64,000 bases of DNA, taken from positions 9,984-73,983 of the forward strand of contig DCFU01000012.1 of the NCBI GenBank assembly GCA_002319795.1. The letters run 5' to 3'. Positions 17,841 through 27,145 of the stretch are shown here, one piece after another. The notes under the pieces were generated by a model, which was not told where the DNA came from, did not search any database, and was given only the letters and a program-made list of their open reading frames with translations. Made by a program: the position numbers and the translations under genes. The first letter of the stretch is position 1, and each line of letters starts with the position of its first letter. The stretch is from Megamonas sp. UBA1796. GTDB lineage: Bacteria > Bacillota > Negativicutes > Selenomonadales > Selenomonadaceae.

Positions 17841-18254
17841 ATGATCAGAGAAATTGTCAAAGATACTATCTTTTTAAGCCAGCAAGCCACATCTGCAACG
17901 ATTGACGATGTATGGATTGTCGATGATTTGCTGGATACAATCAAGGAACATGCCGACCATTGCGTAGGATTAGCCGCCAATATGATCGGACAAAACAAAA
18001 GCATCATCATCGTAAAAGCAGGACCTGTATTCCTTCCCATGCTGAATCCAATTCTTACAAAAAAATCCACAAAAACATACGAAACCAAAGAAGGCTGCCT
18101 TTCCCTTCCAGGCGAAAGAATAGTTATCCGTCATGAGAGTATTGAAGTAAGATATCACGACCCAAAGTTCAAAAAACAAAAACAAAGGTTTAGCGGTATT
18201 ACGGCGGAAATCATCCAGCACGAAATAGACCATTGCTGCGGCATTTTAATCTGA
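17841..18254 (+). CDS. def: Peptide deformylase, short form
   Basis: Metalloprotease that removes the formyl group from nascent proteins. It has 137 residues. The metal motif HEIDH is at 127-131 and the cysteine motif EGCLSLPG at 84-91. The first motif reads GLAANMIG at 43-50, with Met where classical enzymes have Gln (GLAAxQxG). That Gln normally contacts the substrate formyl group, so activity could differ. The protein is shorter than E. coli Def (169) because the C-terminal helix is missing. An AAGGAG site precedes the ATG. It stands alone, without fmt, so it is probably an accessory deformylase rather than the main one. Confidence 0.88.
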   Translation: MIREIVKDTIFLSQQATSATIDDVWIVDDLLDTIKEHADHCVGLAANMIGQNKSIIIVKAGPVFLPMLNPILTKKSTKTYETKEGCLSLPGERIVIRHESIEVRYHDPKFKKQKQRFSGITAEIIQHEIDHCCGILI

Positions 18255-18431
18255 CCTGTGAGGTGCCAAAGATACAAATGTGATCTGCATTTACAATATA
18301 TAATGAAGTAATCAACAATCCAGACATATAAGATAAAATCGTAAAGCTTACAGTAAAACAACCAAACTTCTGCCATATACATTGGATATATCCAGCACAA
18401 CGTATGTTAGTATAGGGATATTTGAACCGCA

Positions 18432-18471
18432 ATAAAGCCGTTCCCCGTACGTTACAGAGGAACGGCTTTAT
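18432..18471. terminator. Bidirectional intrinsic terminator
   Basis: Perfect 13-bp stem (ATAAAGCCGTTCC / GGAACGGCTTTAT) with a 14-base loop between the convergent deformylase and symporter genes. The AT ends of the stem give short T-rich tails on either strand. The remaining bases between the two genes show nothing further. Confidence 0.7.
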
Positions 18472-18567
18472 CAATATCTTGCGAAACGTAAAGCGAAAAC
18501 TGACTGCATGCTTTATATTGTCACCGTCCAGGCACGCAGAAAATCGCTATATCCGGCAGCTGCACTT

Positions 18568-19959
18568 TCAGTGCTGTTCTACGATCTGTGCATTGTCCAC
18601 AGCTGCCTGTTCCAAATAAGCACGATTCAGTTTATAGCTGCGTCCTAAAAGAGCACACAGGAAGTAAGCAATGGCTGGCAAAATAGTGAAAATGAAGATA
18701 ATCCCTGTAACCGTATCTCCCGATTGAATGGGCACACCCGCATGGTAATTGACAGCAGAAAGTATCCAGCCAATCAACGCGCCGCCGCAAGCAAAACCAA
18801 CCTTCAAAACAAATAATATTCCGGCAAAGCTGATACCGGTAATACGGCGGCCCCCCTGACGTTCACCGTATTCTACGGTATCAGACATCATAACCCATTG
18901 AATCGGCGTGGTCATCCTATGAAAAAAACCAATAACGAACATAAAGACAAACATCGGCGGCAATGAATCTGTCGGAACAAAAAACATAAGCAGACTCAAC
19001 GACCCCAGAATGATATTATCAAAAATATAGACTCTGACCTTACAAATCTTATCTGTCACCCTCTTGGCAATTGCACTGCCGAGGATACTGCCAACAGAGT
19101 AGAGTCCCAAGAACAACGCAAAATACGAAGCGCTGCCTAAAATATAGGTGACATAATACATCATCGAACCGCCACGAATCGAAAGTGCCATGATGTTCAG
19201 AAAAGTAAAGCCGGCCACAATCCTCCACTGATCGTTTTTTGCCAGTTCCCGTATATCCGAGAAAAAACTGGATTGATACGCCTGCTTTACCTGTACACGT
19301 TCTTTGGTGCTATAAAAACAAAGCAGCAGCATCAAGCAAGCCAATACAGCCAGAATCGCAATACTGCCCTGGTAGCCAAGTGCTTTATCATTGCCGCCAA
19401 TATAATTGGCCATCGGAACCATAAGTACCGTGCTAAGCATCCCGCCTGCAGTCGCAAGCACAAAACGATAAGACTGTAAAGACATACGTTCCTTATCATT
19501 GGCGGTAATGACGCCGCCCAGAGCACAGTACGGAATATTGACGAAGGTATACATTACCATGAGCAGCGTATAGGTTACCGCAGCAAAAATCATTTTTCCA
19601 TTCATATCAAAGGATGGTATTGTATAAACCAAGATGCAGGCAACCGCAAACGGTACCGCACCAAAAAGGATAAACGGACGAAACTGGCCCCAGTGCGTAC
19701 GCGTCCGATCAGCCAGATGCCCCATAACCGGATCTGCCACAGCATCCAGCACTCTGGCGAGCAAGAACATACTGCCGACGAAAGCTGCAGGTATGCCGAC
19801 AATATCGGTATAAAAAAACATCATATAAAGCATAACATTATCAAAGACGATATGGCTGGCCGCATCACCGAATCCATAGCCGATTTTTTCCTTACAGGAC
19901 AGCTTCATGCCTTCATCTGTTCCCAAAACGGCCTCTCCCTGTGTTAATGTGCTCATCAT
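18568..19959 (-). CDS. GPH-family sugar:cation symporter (YicJ/MelB-like)
   Basis: Twelve-helix inner-membrane carrier, 463 residues, of the glycoside-pentoside-hexuronide family. Landmarks are EKIGYGFGDAASHIVFD near the start, the first-loop motif DAVADPVMGHLADRTRTHWGQFRPFILFG (about 70-98) and ALGGVITANDKERMSLQSYRF. It follows the GH31 glycosidase by 9 bases, the same gene pair as E. coli yicI-yicJ. It therefore probably imports an alpha-xyloside such as isoprimeverose for that enzyme. Substrate assignment rests on this pairing. Confidence 0.9.
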   Translation of the reverse strand: MMSTLTQGEAVLGTDEGMKLSCKEKIGYGFGDAASHIVFDNVMLYMMFFYTDIVGIPAAFVGSMFLLARVLDAVADPVMGHLADRTRTHWGQFRPFILFGAVPFAVACILVYTIPSFDMNGKMIFAAVTYTLLMVMYTFVNIPYCALGGVITANDKERMSLQSYRFVLATAGGMLSTVLMVPMANYIGGNDKALGYQGSIAILAVLACLMLLLCFYSTKERVQVKQAYQSSFFSDIRELAKNDQWRIVAGFTFLNIMALSIRGGSMMYYVTYILGSASYFALFLGLYSVGSILGSAIAKRVTDKICKVRVYIFDNIILGSLSLLMFFVPTDSLPPMFVFMFVIGFFHRMTTPIQWVMMSDTVEYGERQGGRRITGISFAGILFVLKVGFACGGALIGWILSAVNYHAGVPIQSGDTVTGIIFIFTILPAIAYFLCALLGRSYKLNRAYLEQAAVDNAQIVEQH

Positions 19960-19968
19960 TGCACCTCA

Positions 19969-22305
19969 TTATTTTTCATTTTGCACTTTTTCGAAAATCA
20001 ATTCCGCTGTATCCGGAGCAATACACCACTTACAGCTGTCGTCCCCATCAGGTCGTGCAGTTCCCTGCAGTAAACGATACCTGCCGGACGGCAGAAGAAT
20101 ACTGCACGATTTTTTAAGACCGGTAAAACGAAGAACATACCTCGAACCCTCACGGCGAGCCTCTGCTTCAACAGCATAATCACGTTCCAGAGCAGTGACC
20201 TTCGTATGCGCTGCCGCTTTATCGTTCAGATGTGCGAGGTAAAAGGTGACCTGATCCAGATAATCATAATCCGGCCGTTCCTGGTTGTTTCCTAACGCCA
20301 ATATAGTGTTCTCCCTCACGAAAATCGGCAGGCTCATAAAGTCATAGGTCTCTTTCAGCCAGCAATTCCCCACGACGCTTTTACCTGTAAATAAATGCGT
20401 CCATGTACCAGCCGGCAGATAATAGGTAACCGCGCCGTCCTCCTGCATCACCGGAGCTACCAGCAAGGAATCCCCCAACATATATTGGCGGTCAAGATAT
20501 TCACAGGCAGGGTCCTCCTGAAACTCAAGCAGCATAGCCCGCATTAACGGCACACCAGTTTCATGCGCTATTTCAGCCAGCTGATACAAGTACGGCATCA
20601 GGCGGCATTTCCACTGCGTGAAATAGCGTAAGACATCAACGGCTTCTCCATCATAAGCCCAGGGAACACGGTAAGACTTGCTGCCGTGCAAACGGCTGTG
20701 ACTGGAGAGCAGCCCGAAGGCACACCAACGTTTGTAAACATCTGCAGGTGATGTGTTTTCAAAACCGCCGATATCGTGACTCCAAAAGGAAAATCCGGAC
20801 AATCCGAGAGACAGTCCCCCACGCAGTGTCTCTGCCATAGACTCATAAGTTCCATGGCAATCGCCGCCCCAATGAACCGGGAACGATTGTGAACCAGCCG
20901 TAGCCGACCGGGCAAAAAGGACAGCCTCTCCCTCCCCGCGTTTCTTTTGCAACAGATCAAATACCGTTTTGTTATAAAGGTAGGTATAATAATTATGCAT
21001 TTTCTCTGGATCAGAACCATCAGCATATTTGACCTCCGTCGGAACAAACTCACCGAAATCTGTCTTGAAGCAATCAACCCCCATGTCAAGAAGTTGTGCA
21101 AGATAGCCTGTATACCATGCACAGGCCTCAGGATTCGTAAAATCAATAACCGCCATGCCCGCTTGCCAGCGATCCTGCTGCCAGACGCAACCGTCCTTGG
21201 TCTCAATGAAATAGTGCCGTTGCATACCTTCATCAAAAAGTCTCGACTGCTGGCTTATATAGGGATTCAGCCAAACGCAGATCTTTAACCCTCTGGCTTT
21301 CAGCCGGGCAAGCATTTCCTTCGGTTGTGGAAATACTTTTTCATCCCAGATAAAATCGCACCAATGCAATGCTTTCATCCAAAAACAGTCAAAATGGAAC
21401 ACATGGATTGGCAGACAACGTTCCTGCATACCATCAATGAAGCTTGTCACTGTCTTTTCATCGTAGTCCGTTGTAAAGGAAGTCGACAGCCACAGTCCAA
21501 AGGACCATGCCGGCAGACGTGGTATCCGGCCAGTCATTGCTGTGTAGCCGGACAGAACCTCTTTGAGATTTGTTCCGCCAATAATATGATAGGTCAGGGA
21601 TTCGCCCTTGACTGAAAATTGTACCTGAGAAACCTTTTCCGAAGCAACTTCGAGCGAAACCTTGTCCGGCTGTTCAATGAAAACACCATAACTGCGGTTC
21701 GTCATATAAAACGGAACATTCTTATATGCCTGCTCTGTACTCGTACCGCCATCAAGATTCCAAAGTTCAACATTTTGCCCATTCTTCACAAAAGACGTGA
21801 ATCGTTCTCCCAAGCCATAGACAAGCTCTCCAACCTGCAGCCCCAGCTGCTCATACATATACGGCGTCTGGGTTTCTATATTCCTCGCATAACCAGCAGA
21901 TTTCACACCACTCGACGTAAGTTTCCGGCCTTCATAAAAGAAGTCCATCTGCCACTCACCCTTTTTATACAAACACACAAGCATTTTGCCGCTTCGCAGC
22001 CAGATTTTTTCCTCATCCTCTGTGAAACTAAGTTTGGCTTCGGGATCGTTATGCAAATGAAACTTCGGAACTTTTACATAATTTCCACGAAAATGTTCTA
22101 TACGGACGCAAATAGTATCTGTCTGCCGCGTTGAAAAGGTATATGTAAACAAAGGAACATCTACCTGGTTTTTACGTTCTGCAACATTTTTAGGAGCAAC
22201 ATGTACCCGCAGTTCATCTGCCTTTTTTTCTGCCTCAAAAAAACATATTGGGTTTATGACTTGCAAATTTTTTTGAATAAGCCAGTTGCCGTCACTTATT
22301 TTCAT
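19969..22305 (-). CDS. yicI: Alpha-xylosidase / GH31 alpha-glycosidase (YicI-like)
   Basis: Cytosolic GH31 retaining glycosidase, 778 residues, near the length of E. coli YicI (772). Domains in order are an N-terminal beta-sandwich, the (beta/alpha)8 barrel from about 250, and C-terminal beta domains. The nucleophile Asp lies in DCFKTDFGE and the acid/base Asp in HWGGDC; GLSGFSFWSHDIGGFE is another family marker. It has no signal peptide. An AAGGAG site precedes the ATG. With the downstream symporter it forms a two-gene uptake-and-cleavage unit, controlled probably by the divergent AraC-type gene. Alpha-glucosidase activity cannot be excluded. Confidence 0.92.
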   Translation of the reverse strand: MKISDGNWLIQKNLQVINPICFFEAEKKADELRVHVAPKNVAERKNQVDVPLFTYTFSTRQTDTICVRIEHFRGNYVKVPKFHLHNDPEAKLSFTEDEEKIWLRSGKMLVCLYKKGEWQMDFFYEGRKLTSSGVKSAGYARNIETQTPYMYEQLGLQVGELVYGLGERFTSFVKNGQNVELWNLDGGTSTEQAYKNVPFYMTNRSYGVFIEQPDKVSLEVASEKVSQVQFSVKGESLTYHIIGGTNLKEVLSGYTAMTGRIPRLPAWSFGLWLSTSFTTDYDEKTVTSFIDGMQERCLPIHVFHFDCFWMKALHWCDFIWDEKVFPQPKEMLARLKARGLKICVWLNPYISQQSRLFDEGMQRHYFIETKDGCVWQQDRWQAGMAVIDFTNPEACAWYTGYLAQLLDMGVDCFKTDFGEFVPTEVKYADGSDPEKMHNYYTYLYNKTVFDLLQKKRGEGEAVLFARSATAGSQSFPVHWGGDCHGTYESMAETLRGGLSLGLSGFSFWSHDIGGFENTSPADVYKRWCAFGLLSSHSRLHGSKSYRVPWAYDGEAVDVLRYFTQWKCRLMPYLYQLAEIAHETGVPLMRAMLLEFQEDPACEYLDRQYMLGDSLLVAPVMQEDGAVTYYLPAGTWTHLFTGKSVVGNCWLKETYDFMSLPIFVRENTILALGNNQERPDYDYLDQVTFYLAHLNDKAAAHTKVTALERDYAVEAEARREGSRYVLRFTGLKKSCSILLPSGRYRLLQGTARPDGDDSCKWCIAPDTAELIFEKVQNEK

Positions 22306-22532
22306 AATCGAATTCTCCTTTTATAATAAACTCCTGCATCGGTGATTTCTCCAGTAAAAACATTTTGTCTGCAGCAGCGGGCCCTGCTCACCGAGACAAC
22401 TCTTATTTCTACTTATTTAAAATCCATTTTCAGTATAATTTATATTGATTTATCCCTCTTGCTGTATTTTGTCCTCGATTAACACTATTTTGACTTTTTG
22501 AATTAATCGGTCATCAATTCATAAATCTCACT

Positions 22533-22560
22533 TTTGCATAAGGGGAATTTGTGATACACT
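22533..22560 (+). promoter_or_regulatory. Possible promoter of the AraC-type regulator
   Basis: TTGCAT and TACACT with a 16-base spacer, about 50 bp before the chosen ATG. The 311-bp gap between yicI and this regulator is AT-rich. I found no clear repeat that would mark the AraC-protein binding site. Confidence 0.35.
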
Positions 22561-22616
22561 ATAGCAAATCATATAGTATGCTGACTCATCACTTATATAT
22601 ACGGGGGACAACGGTA

Positions 22617-23486
22617 ATGGATAAAGAAGTATTAAAAGAGCATCGAATCCACGGCACGCATTTTTTTCCGTTGGGGATCTATAAGAACCAGCACGGCCCC
22701 GGAGAAATGGTGTTGGATTTCCACTGGCATGATGAATGGGAATTTTTTTTGATTACACAAGGAAACGGACTGTTCCAGGTAGATGATAAACAACAAAGTT
22801 TGACAAAAAATCAGGCCATATTTTCACAAAACCGAGCCATCCACGGTGGCAGACCATTGCTTGACGATGGTTGTTCATATCAGGCTGTCGTATTTCACCC
22901 AAGATTTCTGGCCGACCACGCCATCGACCCGATACAAATCGAATATATCGAGCCTTTTCTTACAGGCAAAAAAAAATTTCCGGATTTCATCCTGAACCAG
23001 ACAGCTGCAGAAAAACAAATCATTCTTTTACTTAAAGACATATTTGAATCTTGTGAGCAAAAGCCCCTGGGTTATGAACTGCATGCCAAGGGAAATCTAC
23101 TCCTGATCTGGTCTGTCCTGTTATCCAACGGGAATTTTTCTGAAACCAAAAATCCCCTACGCCAACAGGAACAAGTAGCCAAAATCAAGCTTATCCTCAC
23201 TTTTATCCACGAGAATTATCAAAAAAAAATAACCGTGCCACAAATGGCACAAAATCTGGGAATGAGCGAAAGTTATTTTTGCCGTTTTTTCAAGCGTATG
23301 ATGTACATGACGCCAATGGAATATATCCAGCGCTATCGAATCCGCATCGCCGCCAATGAATTGTCCTGCAGCAGTAAGCACATCATTGAAACTGCATATA
23401 ACTGCGGCTTCGACAATCTGAGCTATTTCAATCAGATCTTTAAGAAATATATGGCCTGTACTCCATCCAAATATCGCAGTCTCTGA
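22617..23486 (+). CDS. AraC-family regulator of the alpha-xyloside genes
   Basis: 289 residues. An N-terminal cupin-type sugar-sensing domain (VLDFHWHDEWEFFLITQG, about 28-45) is followed by a C-terminal double helix-turn-helix (ITVPQMAQNLGMSESYFCRFFKRM and IIETAYNCGFDNLSYFNQIFKK). The start used is the ATG preceded by CGGGGGA. An ATG 22 codons earlier has no ribosome site and would overlap the promoter. Being divergent from yicI and its symporter, it is their likely activator. The first domain suggests a sugar effector. Confidence 0.88.
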   Translation: MDKEVLKEHRIHGTHFFPLGIYKNQHGPGEMVLDFHWHDEWEFFLITQGNGLFQVDDKQQSLTKNQAIFSQNRAIHGGRPLLDDGCSYQAVVFHPRFLADHAIDPIQIEYIEPFLTGKKKFPDFILNQTAAEKQIILLLKDIFESCEQKPLGYELHAKGNLLLIWSVLLSNGNFSETKNPLRQQEQVAKIKLILTFIHENYQKKITVPQMAQNLGMSESYFCRFFKRMMYMTPMEYIQRYRIRIAANELSCSSKHIIETAYNCGFDNLSYFNQIFKKYMACTPSKYRSL

Positions 23487-23525
23487 CAGCTCCTTGCACC
23501 AGAAGAATTTATACCTGTTTTCCGC

Positions 23526-23560
23526 GCCCTATCCTATTGTCATTCATTATAGGATAGGGC
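23526..23560. repeat. Perfect inverted repeat after the AraC gene
   Basis: Twelve-base arms GCCCTATCCTAT and ATAGGATAGGGC with an 11-base loop, 40 bp after the regulator's stop. It lacks a T-run on either strand, so it is either a factor-assisted terminator or an mRNA 3' stabilising stem. Confidence 0.6.
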
Positions 23561-23613
23561 ATATGTGTATCTGCCGGAGCCGGAAATATGCGTATCAAAT
23601 TAATTTTAAATTT

Positions 23614-23658
23614 GTACAATATATGACAATCAGTAAGCAACGTTCCACAATATGTAGT
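23614..23658 (+). promoter_or_regulatory. Tandem NrdR boxes upstream of nrdJ
   Basis: Two 14-bp sites resemble the NrdR consensus ACACWATATATWGT. The distal one reads GTACAATATATGAC (9 contiguous matches in the core) and the proximal one CCACAATATGTAGT (12 of 14). Their starts are exactly 31 bp apart, the three-turn spacing known for NrdR operator pairs. NrdR represses ribonucleotide reductase genes when dATP is high. They lie upstream of the promoter I propose at 23689-23718. Confidence 0.7.
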
Positions 23659-23688
23659 AATTTGGCTGAATTTACCGTCTTATGCCCC

Positions 23689-23718
23689 TTGTTCATGCTA
23701 AGGTTTCAGCTTTATAAT
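23689..23718 (+). promoter_or_regulatory. Probable promoter of nrdJ
   Basis: TTGTTC and TATAAT with an 18-base spacer. The start of transcription would fall near 23725, just before a hairpin and the nrdJ ribosome site. Confidence 0.45.
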
Positions 23719-23732
23719 AAATTATGCTTTAA

Positions 23733-23763
23733 GAGCGGCCCAGGCAAAAAGGCCGCTCATTTT
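23733..23763 (+). terminator. Hairpin in the nrdJ leader
   Basis: Perfect 8-bp stem GAGCGGCC/GGCCGCTC with a 10-base loop, followed by ATTTTATT and, 10 bases after the stem, the nrdJ Shine-Dalgarno. It may be an upstream terminator, a leader attenuator or an mRNA-stabilising stem. No cobalamin aptamer precedes it. Confidence 0.45.
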
Positions 23764-23782
23764 ATTCAGGAGTTGAAGACAA

Positions 23783-26029
23783 TTGGAAAAATGGTATGAA
23801 ACAGAAATCGGCAAAGGAATCTTAAAAGCGAAATATTACCATACAGGAGAAACGAAGCCGCAGCAGCTTATCGACCGCGTGACCTCCATCTTTTCATCTG
23901 GTGTTGGCAAGTCCATGCAGGCCTATCTCAAAACCGGCTCTATCTGCCCCGCAGGCCGTACGCTCTACGCTGCCGGTGCCAAGGGAAAATTCAAGAGCAG
24001 CCTGAGCAACTGCTATATCCTGCCATCGCCGGCGGATGACATCGAATCGATCTTTAAGGTCAACCGGGAAATCGCGAAGATTTTTTCCTATGGCGGCGGT
24101 ATCGGCGTCAACATCAGTAACCTTCGTCCAAAAGAAAGCCGCGTCAACAACGTCGCACGGACCTCTACAGGTTCCGTATCCTTCCTGAAAATTTTTAACA
24201 CTACGGGCGAGGTCATCAGTCAAAACGGCCGCCGCGGCGCAATGCTCGCGGGACTGAACTGCGACCATCCGGATATCTACGAGTTCCTGCATATGAAGCA
24301 GCACAATGAAAAACTTGCTTCCATGAACCTTTCGATTCTGTTTAAAGACGATTTCATGCAAGCCGTTATCGACGGTGCAGATTACGAACTAAAATTTGAT
24401 GTCCAGTCTACCGGCCAAAAAATCCGCACGAAAATCAAAGCCGCAGACTTTTTTGATGAATTCTGTCAGACACAATGGGATTGGGGGGATCCAGGCGCAC
24501 TATTCATTGACCGCCTGAACGATTACACTCTGCTCAGCGGCTATGATGAATACAACATTGAAATCACCAATCCATGCGGTGAATTTGGCGGCAATGCCTA
24601 CAATTCCTGCAACCTCATGAGCATCAACCTCTATAACTTCATTGAGGACAGATTCAGCGACAATCCGCATATCAATGAGGACGCCTTCCTGCAGGCCGTA
24701 CATACAGCTGTCCTGGCACTCGATGAAGTGCTCGACTACAGCTATGACACACAACCACTTGAGGAAAACCGTCAATGCATTGATGACTGGCGCAGCATCG
24801 GTCTGGGACTCTTTGGTGTCGCCGATGCATTGATTGCCATGAAACTACAGTACGGCAGCAACGAAGGTAATGATTTCATAGCCTGCATCATGCATCTCAT
24901 GTTTGTAGAGGCCGCACGCACTTCAGCAGAACTTGCAGAGAAAAAAGGGGCTTTCCATCGCTACGATTGGGCAAAGACGGAAAAATCCCCTCTCCTCGAG
25001 CTACTGCATAAAGAAGCTCCTTCCGTCTACGAAAAAATCAAAGCACATGGCCTCCGCAACGGCACTTTGCTCTCGATTGCCCCTACAGGTACGATCTCAC
25101 TGCTCATGGGGGTATTCTCCGGCGGCTGTGAGCCTCTCTACAAAATCAGCTACGAACGCACTACGCATAAAATGGAGGGAGAGCACAAAACCTTTAAAGT
25201 CTATGCCCATTCGGTAAAGGATCTGCTGGATTACTATCATCTGAGCTATGATACCGAGGATGAAGAACTCAAACGCCGTTTCCCCTGGATCATCGAAAGC
25301 CATGATGTACCGTATCTCAATCGCGTAAAGATGCAGGCAGCTATGCAGAAATATGTTGACAACTCGATTTCTTCCACAGTCAACCTTCGTCACGATGCTA
25401 CTCCGAATGATATCCGAAGCATCTACACCGCTGCCTGGAAAGCTCGTTGCAAAGGCATCACCGTCTTTCGCGATGGCTGCAAACGCGGCAACATCCTCGG
25501 TGTCACCGACGCACAGTCAGAAATCAAATACGACTCAATACAGCCCATGAAACGCCAAAGCATTGAACGTCTGGATGGCTGCACCGTTATCCGGCACACT
25601 TCCTGCGTTGATAAAATGTATATTACCATCAATAAGACACCCGATGGACAAATATTTGAGATTTTCACCAATGCTTCCGGCGGCTGCGCGAGCAACATCG
25701 CTACAATTACACGCCTGACCTCGCTGGCACTGCGTTCGGGTATAAGCGTGCGTGACATCATCAAGCAGCTCGCAATGTGCCGTTGCTCTGCCTGTCAGGC
25801 TCTTATCCGCGACGGCCGTCGCGATATTTCCCTCTCCTGTGGAAGTGCCATTGCCTCCGCCCTCGCCGAAATCTACAACGAATCTCAGGAAAAAACTGAA
25901 GATAAATACACGGACAAGCGTGAGAATGTATCCATCAACCGCCAATGCCCCGAATGTGGCCACTACAGCCTGCGCCCTGAAGGGAACTGCCTCACCTGCA
26001 CCTACTGCGGCTGGTCGAAATGTGAATAG
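23783..26029 (+). CDS. nrdJ: NrdJ: class II adenosylcobalamin-dependent ribonucleotide reductase
   Basis: Reduces ribonucleotides to deoxyribonucleotides without oxygen, using coenzyme B12 to start the radical. The 748-residue single chain carries one partner of the redox cysteine pair in SSLSNCYILP (C77), the NPCGEFGG active-site motif (about 263), YNSCNLMSINL, and the phosphate-binding APTGTISLLMG. The TSCPD C-terminal domain follows from about 600 (TNASGGCASN, LAMCRCSAC), then a zinc-ribbon tail CPEC...CTYCG. The start codon is TTG with AGGAG 10 bases upstream; no in-frame ATG lies near. It is a single-gene unit with its own terminator and NrdR-like operators. Confidence 0.95.
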   Translation: MEKWYETEIGKGILKAKYYHTGETKPQQLIDRVTSIFSSGVGKSMQAYLKTGSICPAGRTLYAAGAKGKFKSSLSNCYILPSPADDIESIFKVNREIAKIFSYGGGIGVNISNLRPKESRVNNVARTSTGSVSFLKIFNTTGEVISQNGRRGAMLAGLNCDHPDIYEFLHMKQHNEKLASMNLSILFKDDFMQAVIDGADYELKFDVQSTGQKIRTKIKAADFFDEFCQTQWDWGDPGALFIDRLNDYTLLSGYDEYNIEITNPCGEFGGNAYNSCNLMSINLYNFIEDRFSDNPHINEDAFLQAVHTAVLALDEVLDYSYDTQPLEENRQCIDDWRSIGLGLFGVADALIAMKLQYGSNEGNDFIACIMHLMFVEAARTSAELAEKKGAFHRYDWAKTEKSPLLELLHKEAPSVYEKIKAHGLRNGTLLSIAPTGTISLLMGVFSGGCEPLYKISYERTTHKMEGEHKTFKVYAHSVKDLLDYYHLSYDTEDEELKRRFPWIIESHDVPYLNRVKMQAAMQKYVDNSISSTVNLRHDATPNDIRSIYTAAWKARCKGITVFRDGCKRGNILGVTDAQSEIKYDSIQPMKRQSIERLDGCTVIRHTSCVDKMYITINKTPDGQIFEIFTNASGGCASNIATITRLTSLALRSGISVRDIIKQLAMCRCSACQALIRDGRRDISLSCGSAIASALAEIYNESQEKTEDKYTDKRENVSINRQCPECGHYSLRPEGNCLTCTYCGWSKCE

Positions 26030-26043
26030 CATCTTATGGTAAA

Positions 26044-26083
26044 AAAAGACTGCACAACGACTTGCTCGTTATGCAGTCTTTTC
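26044..26083 (+). terminator. Intrinsic terminator after nrdJ
   Basis: Stem AGACTGCA-C-AACGA / TCGTT-A-TGCAGTCT (one mismatch) with a 5-base loop, flanked by A7 before and TTTT after, so it can work on both strands. Confidence 0.85.
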
Positions 26084-26146
26084 ATAAGTAGGGCGAAAAC
26101 AAATCATAATGGATGCCGCCCTGGTAGCGAAGATTGCCACAAGCGA

Positions 26147-27145
26147 TTATTGCAGCACATCCAATACATGCCCCCCAAAGTCCTTATTCCCGGCAGCCTT
26201 CAGGACACTGCGTAGGTTTTTGATATCCGGCAGACTTGGCTGGGCTCCCAGTCGGGACACGGTAACAGCTGCCGCCTGCGAGGCAAATTCCAAAGCCTGC
26301 GCATGACCAAGTCCGATACACCTGCCTGTGCAGAAAGCTCCTACAAAGGAATCTCCGGCAGCCGTAGGATCCTCCACCCTGACATTTTTCACGCAGGGAC
26401 AAAAAATAAATTCCTCGCGATTGACCAGCACAGCGCCATTCCCCCCCAACGTGATGATAACATTCTTCACACCCTTGGCAAGCAAAATCTCCGCTGCAGC
26501 CTTAAGGTTCTCTTTGTCCACACCATTTTCATAAAGATCAATCTTTACGCCGGTAAGCGCAGCAGCTTCATATTCATTCGGTGAAATATAGTCAAGACCA
26601 GCGAGAATTTTGTCAGACAAAGTTGCCGCCGGAGCTGCATTCAGCATAATTGGAACACCTGCCGCCTTGGCATAACCGGCAACCAATTCGTTGATTTCCA
26701 TAGGAATCTCCAGTTGCAGCATTACCATATCATACTCTCGAATGGCTCTCTGCAGAAAACTCACATTTTCTTTCTGAATGGCGTTGTTTGCCCCGGGCAC
26801 TACAATAATGCGATTTTGAATAGATCCATCCGGCCTGTATTCGATCTGCACATTCCCTACAGCAGAGGAAGCTTCGGCATCCGTCAGTACATAAGACACA
26901 TCAATCCCTGCCTTTGACGCACTGTCCAAAAGCTCTCGTCCAAAAACATCATTGCCTACCTTTCCCAGCATCGTAACTGCAGCGCCCAGCAGCGAGGCCT
27001 GAACTGCCTGATTCGCCCCTTTTCCTCCCGGAGCTGTCTTATAGGTTTTCCCCAGTACCGTTTCACCGGCTTCCGGAAAACGCCCCGTGGTCACGATAAG
27101 ATCCATAACAAAACTTCCTACCACTAAAATCCTTGGTTTGTTCAA
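26147..27145 (-). CDS. rbsK: RbsK: ribokinase
   Basis: PfkB-family kinase that phosphorylates ribose (or a close sugar) with ATP. It has 332 residues. The N-terminal sugar-binding glycine motif is PGGKGANQAVQ (about 39-49). The C-terminal signature is DPTAAGDSFVGAF, where the usual DTxGAGD reads PTAAGD with the catalytic Asp retained; this variant is common in ribokinases. It is a single gene without ribose ABC or RbsD neighbours, so it may serve nucleoside salvage. The last 20 residues (NKDFGGHVLDVLQ) form an unusual tail. Confidence 0.9.
   Translation of the reverse strand: MNKPRILVVGSFVMDLIVTTGRFPEAGETVLGKTYKTAPGGKGANQAVQASLLGAAVTMLGKVGNDVFGRELLDSASKAGIDVSYVLTDAEASSAVGNVQIEYRPDGSIQNRIIVVPGANNAIQKENVSFLQRAIREYDMVMLQLEIPMEINELVAGYAKAAGVPIMLNAAPAATLSDKILAGLDYISPNEYEAAALTGVKIDLYENGVDKENLKAAAEILLAKGVKNVIITLGGNGAVLVNREEFIFCPCVKNVRVEDPTAAGDSFVGAFCTGRCIGLGHAQALEFASQAAAVTVSRLGAQPSLPDIKNLRSVLKAAGNKDFGGHVLDVLQ

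Noticed and set aside
23587..23782. Cobalamin riboswitch before the B12-dependent reductase
   Set aside because: No B12-box or the conserved core could be found; NrdR-like sites explain the regulation better.
23494..23799. 101-codon open frame between the AraC gene and nrdJ
   Set aside because: It crosses the inverted repeat, the NrdR-like sites, the promoter and the leader hairpin, and has no ribosome site.
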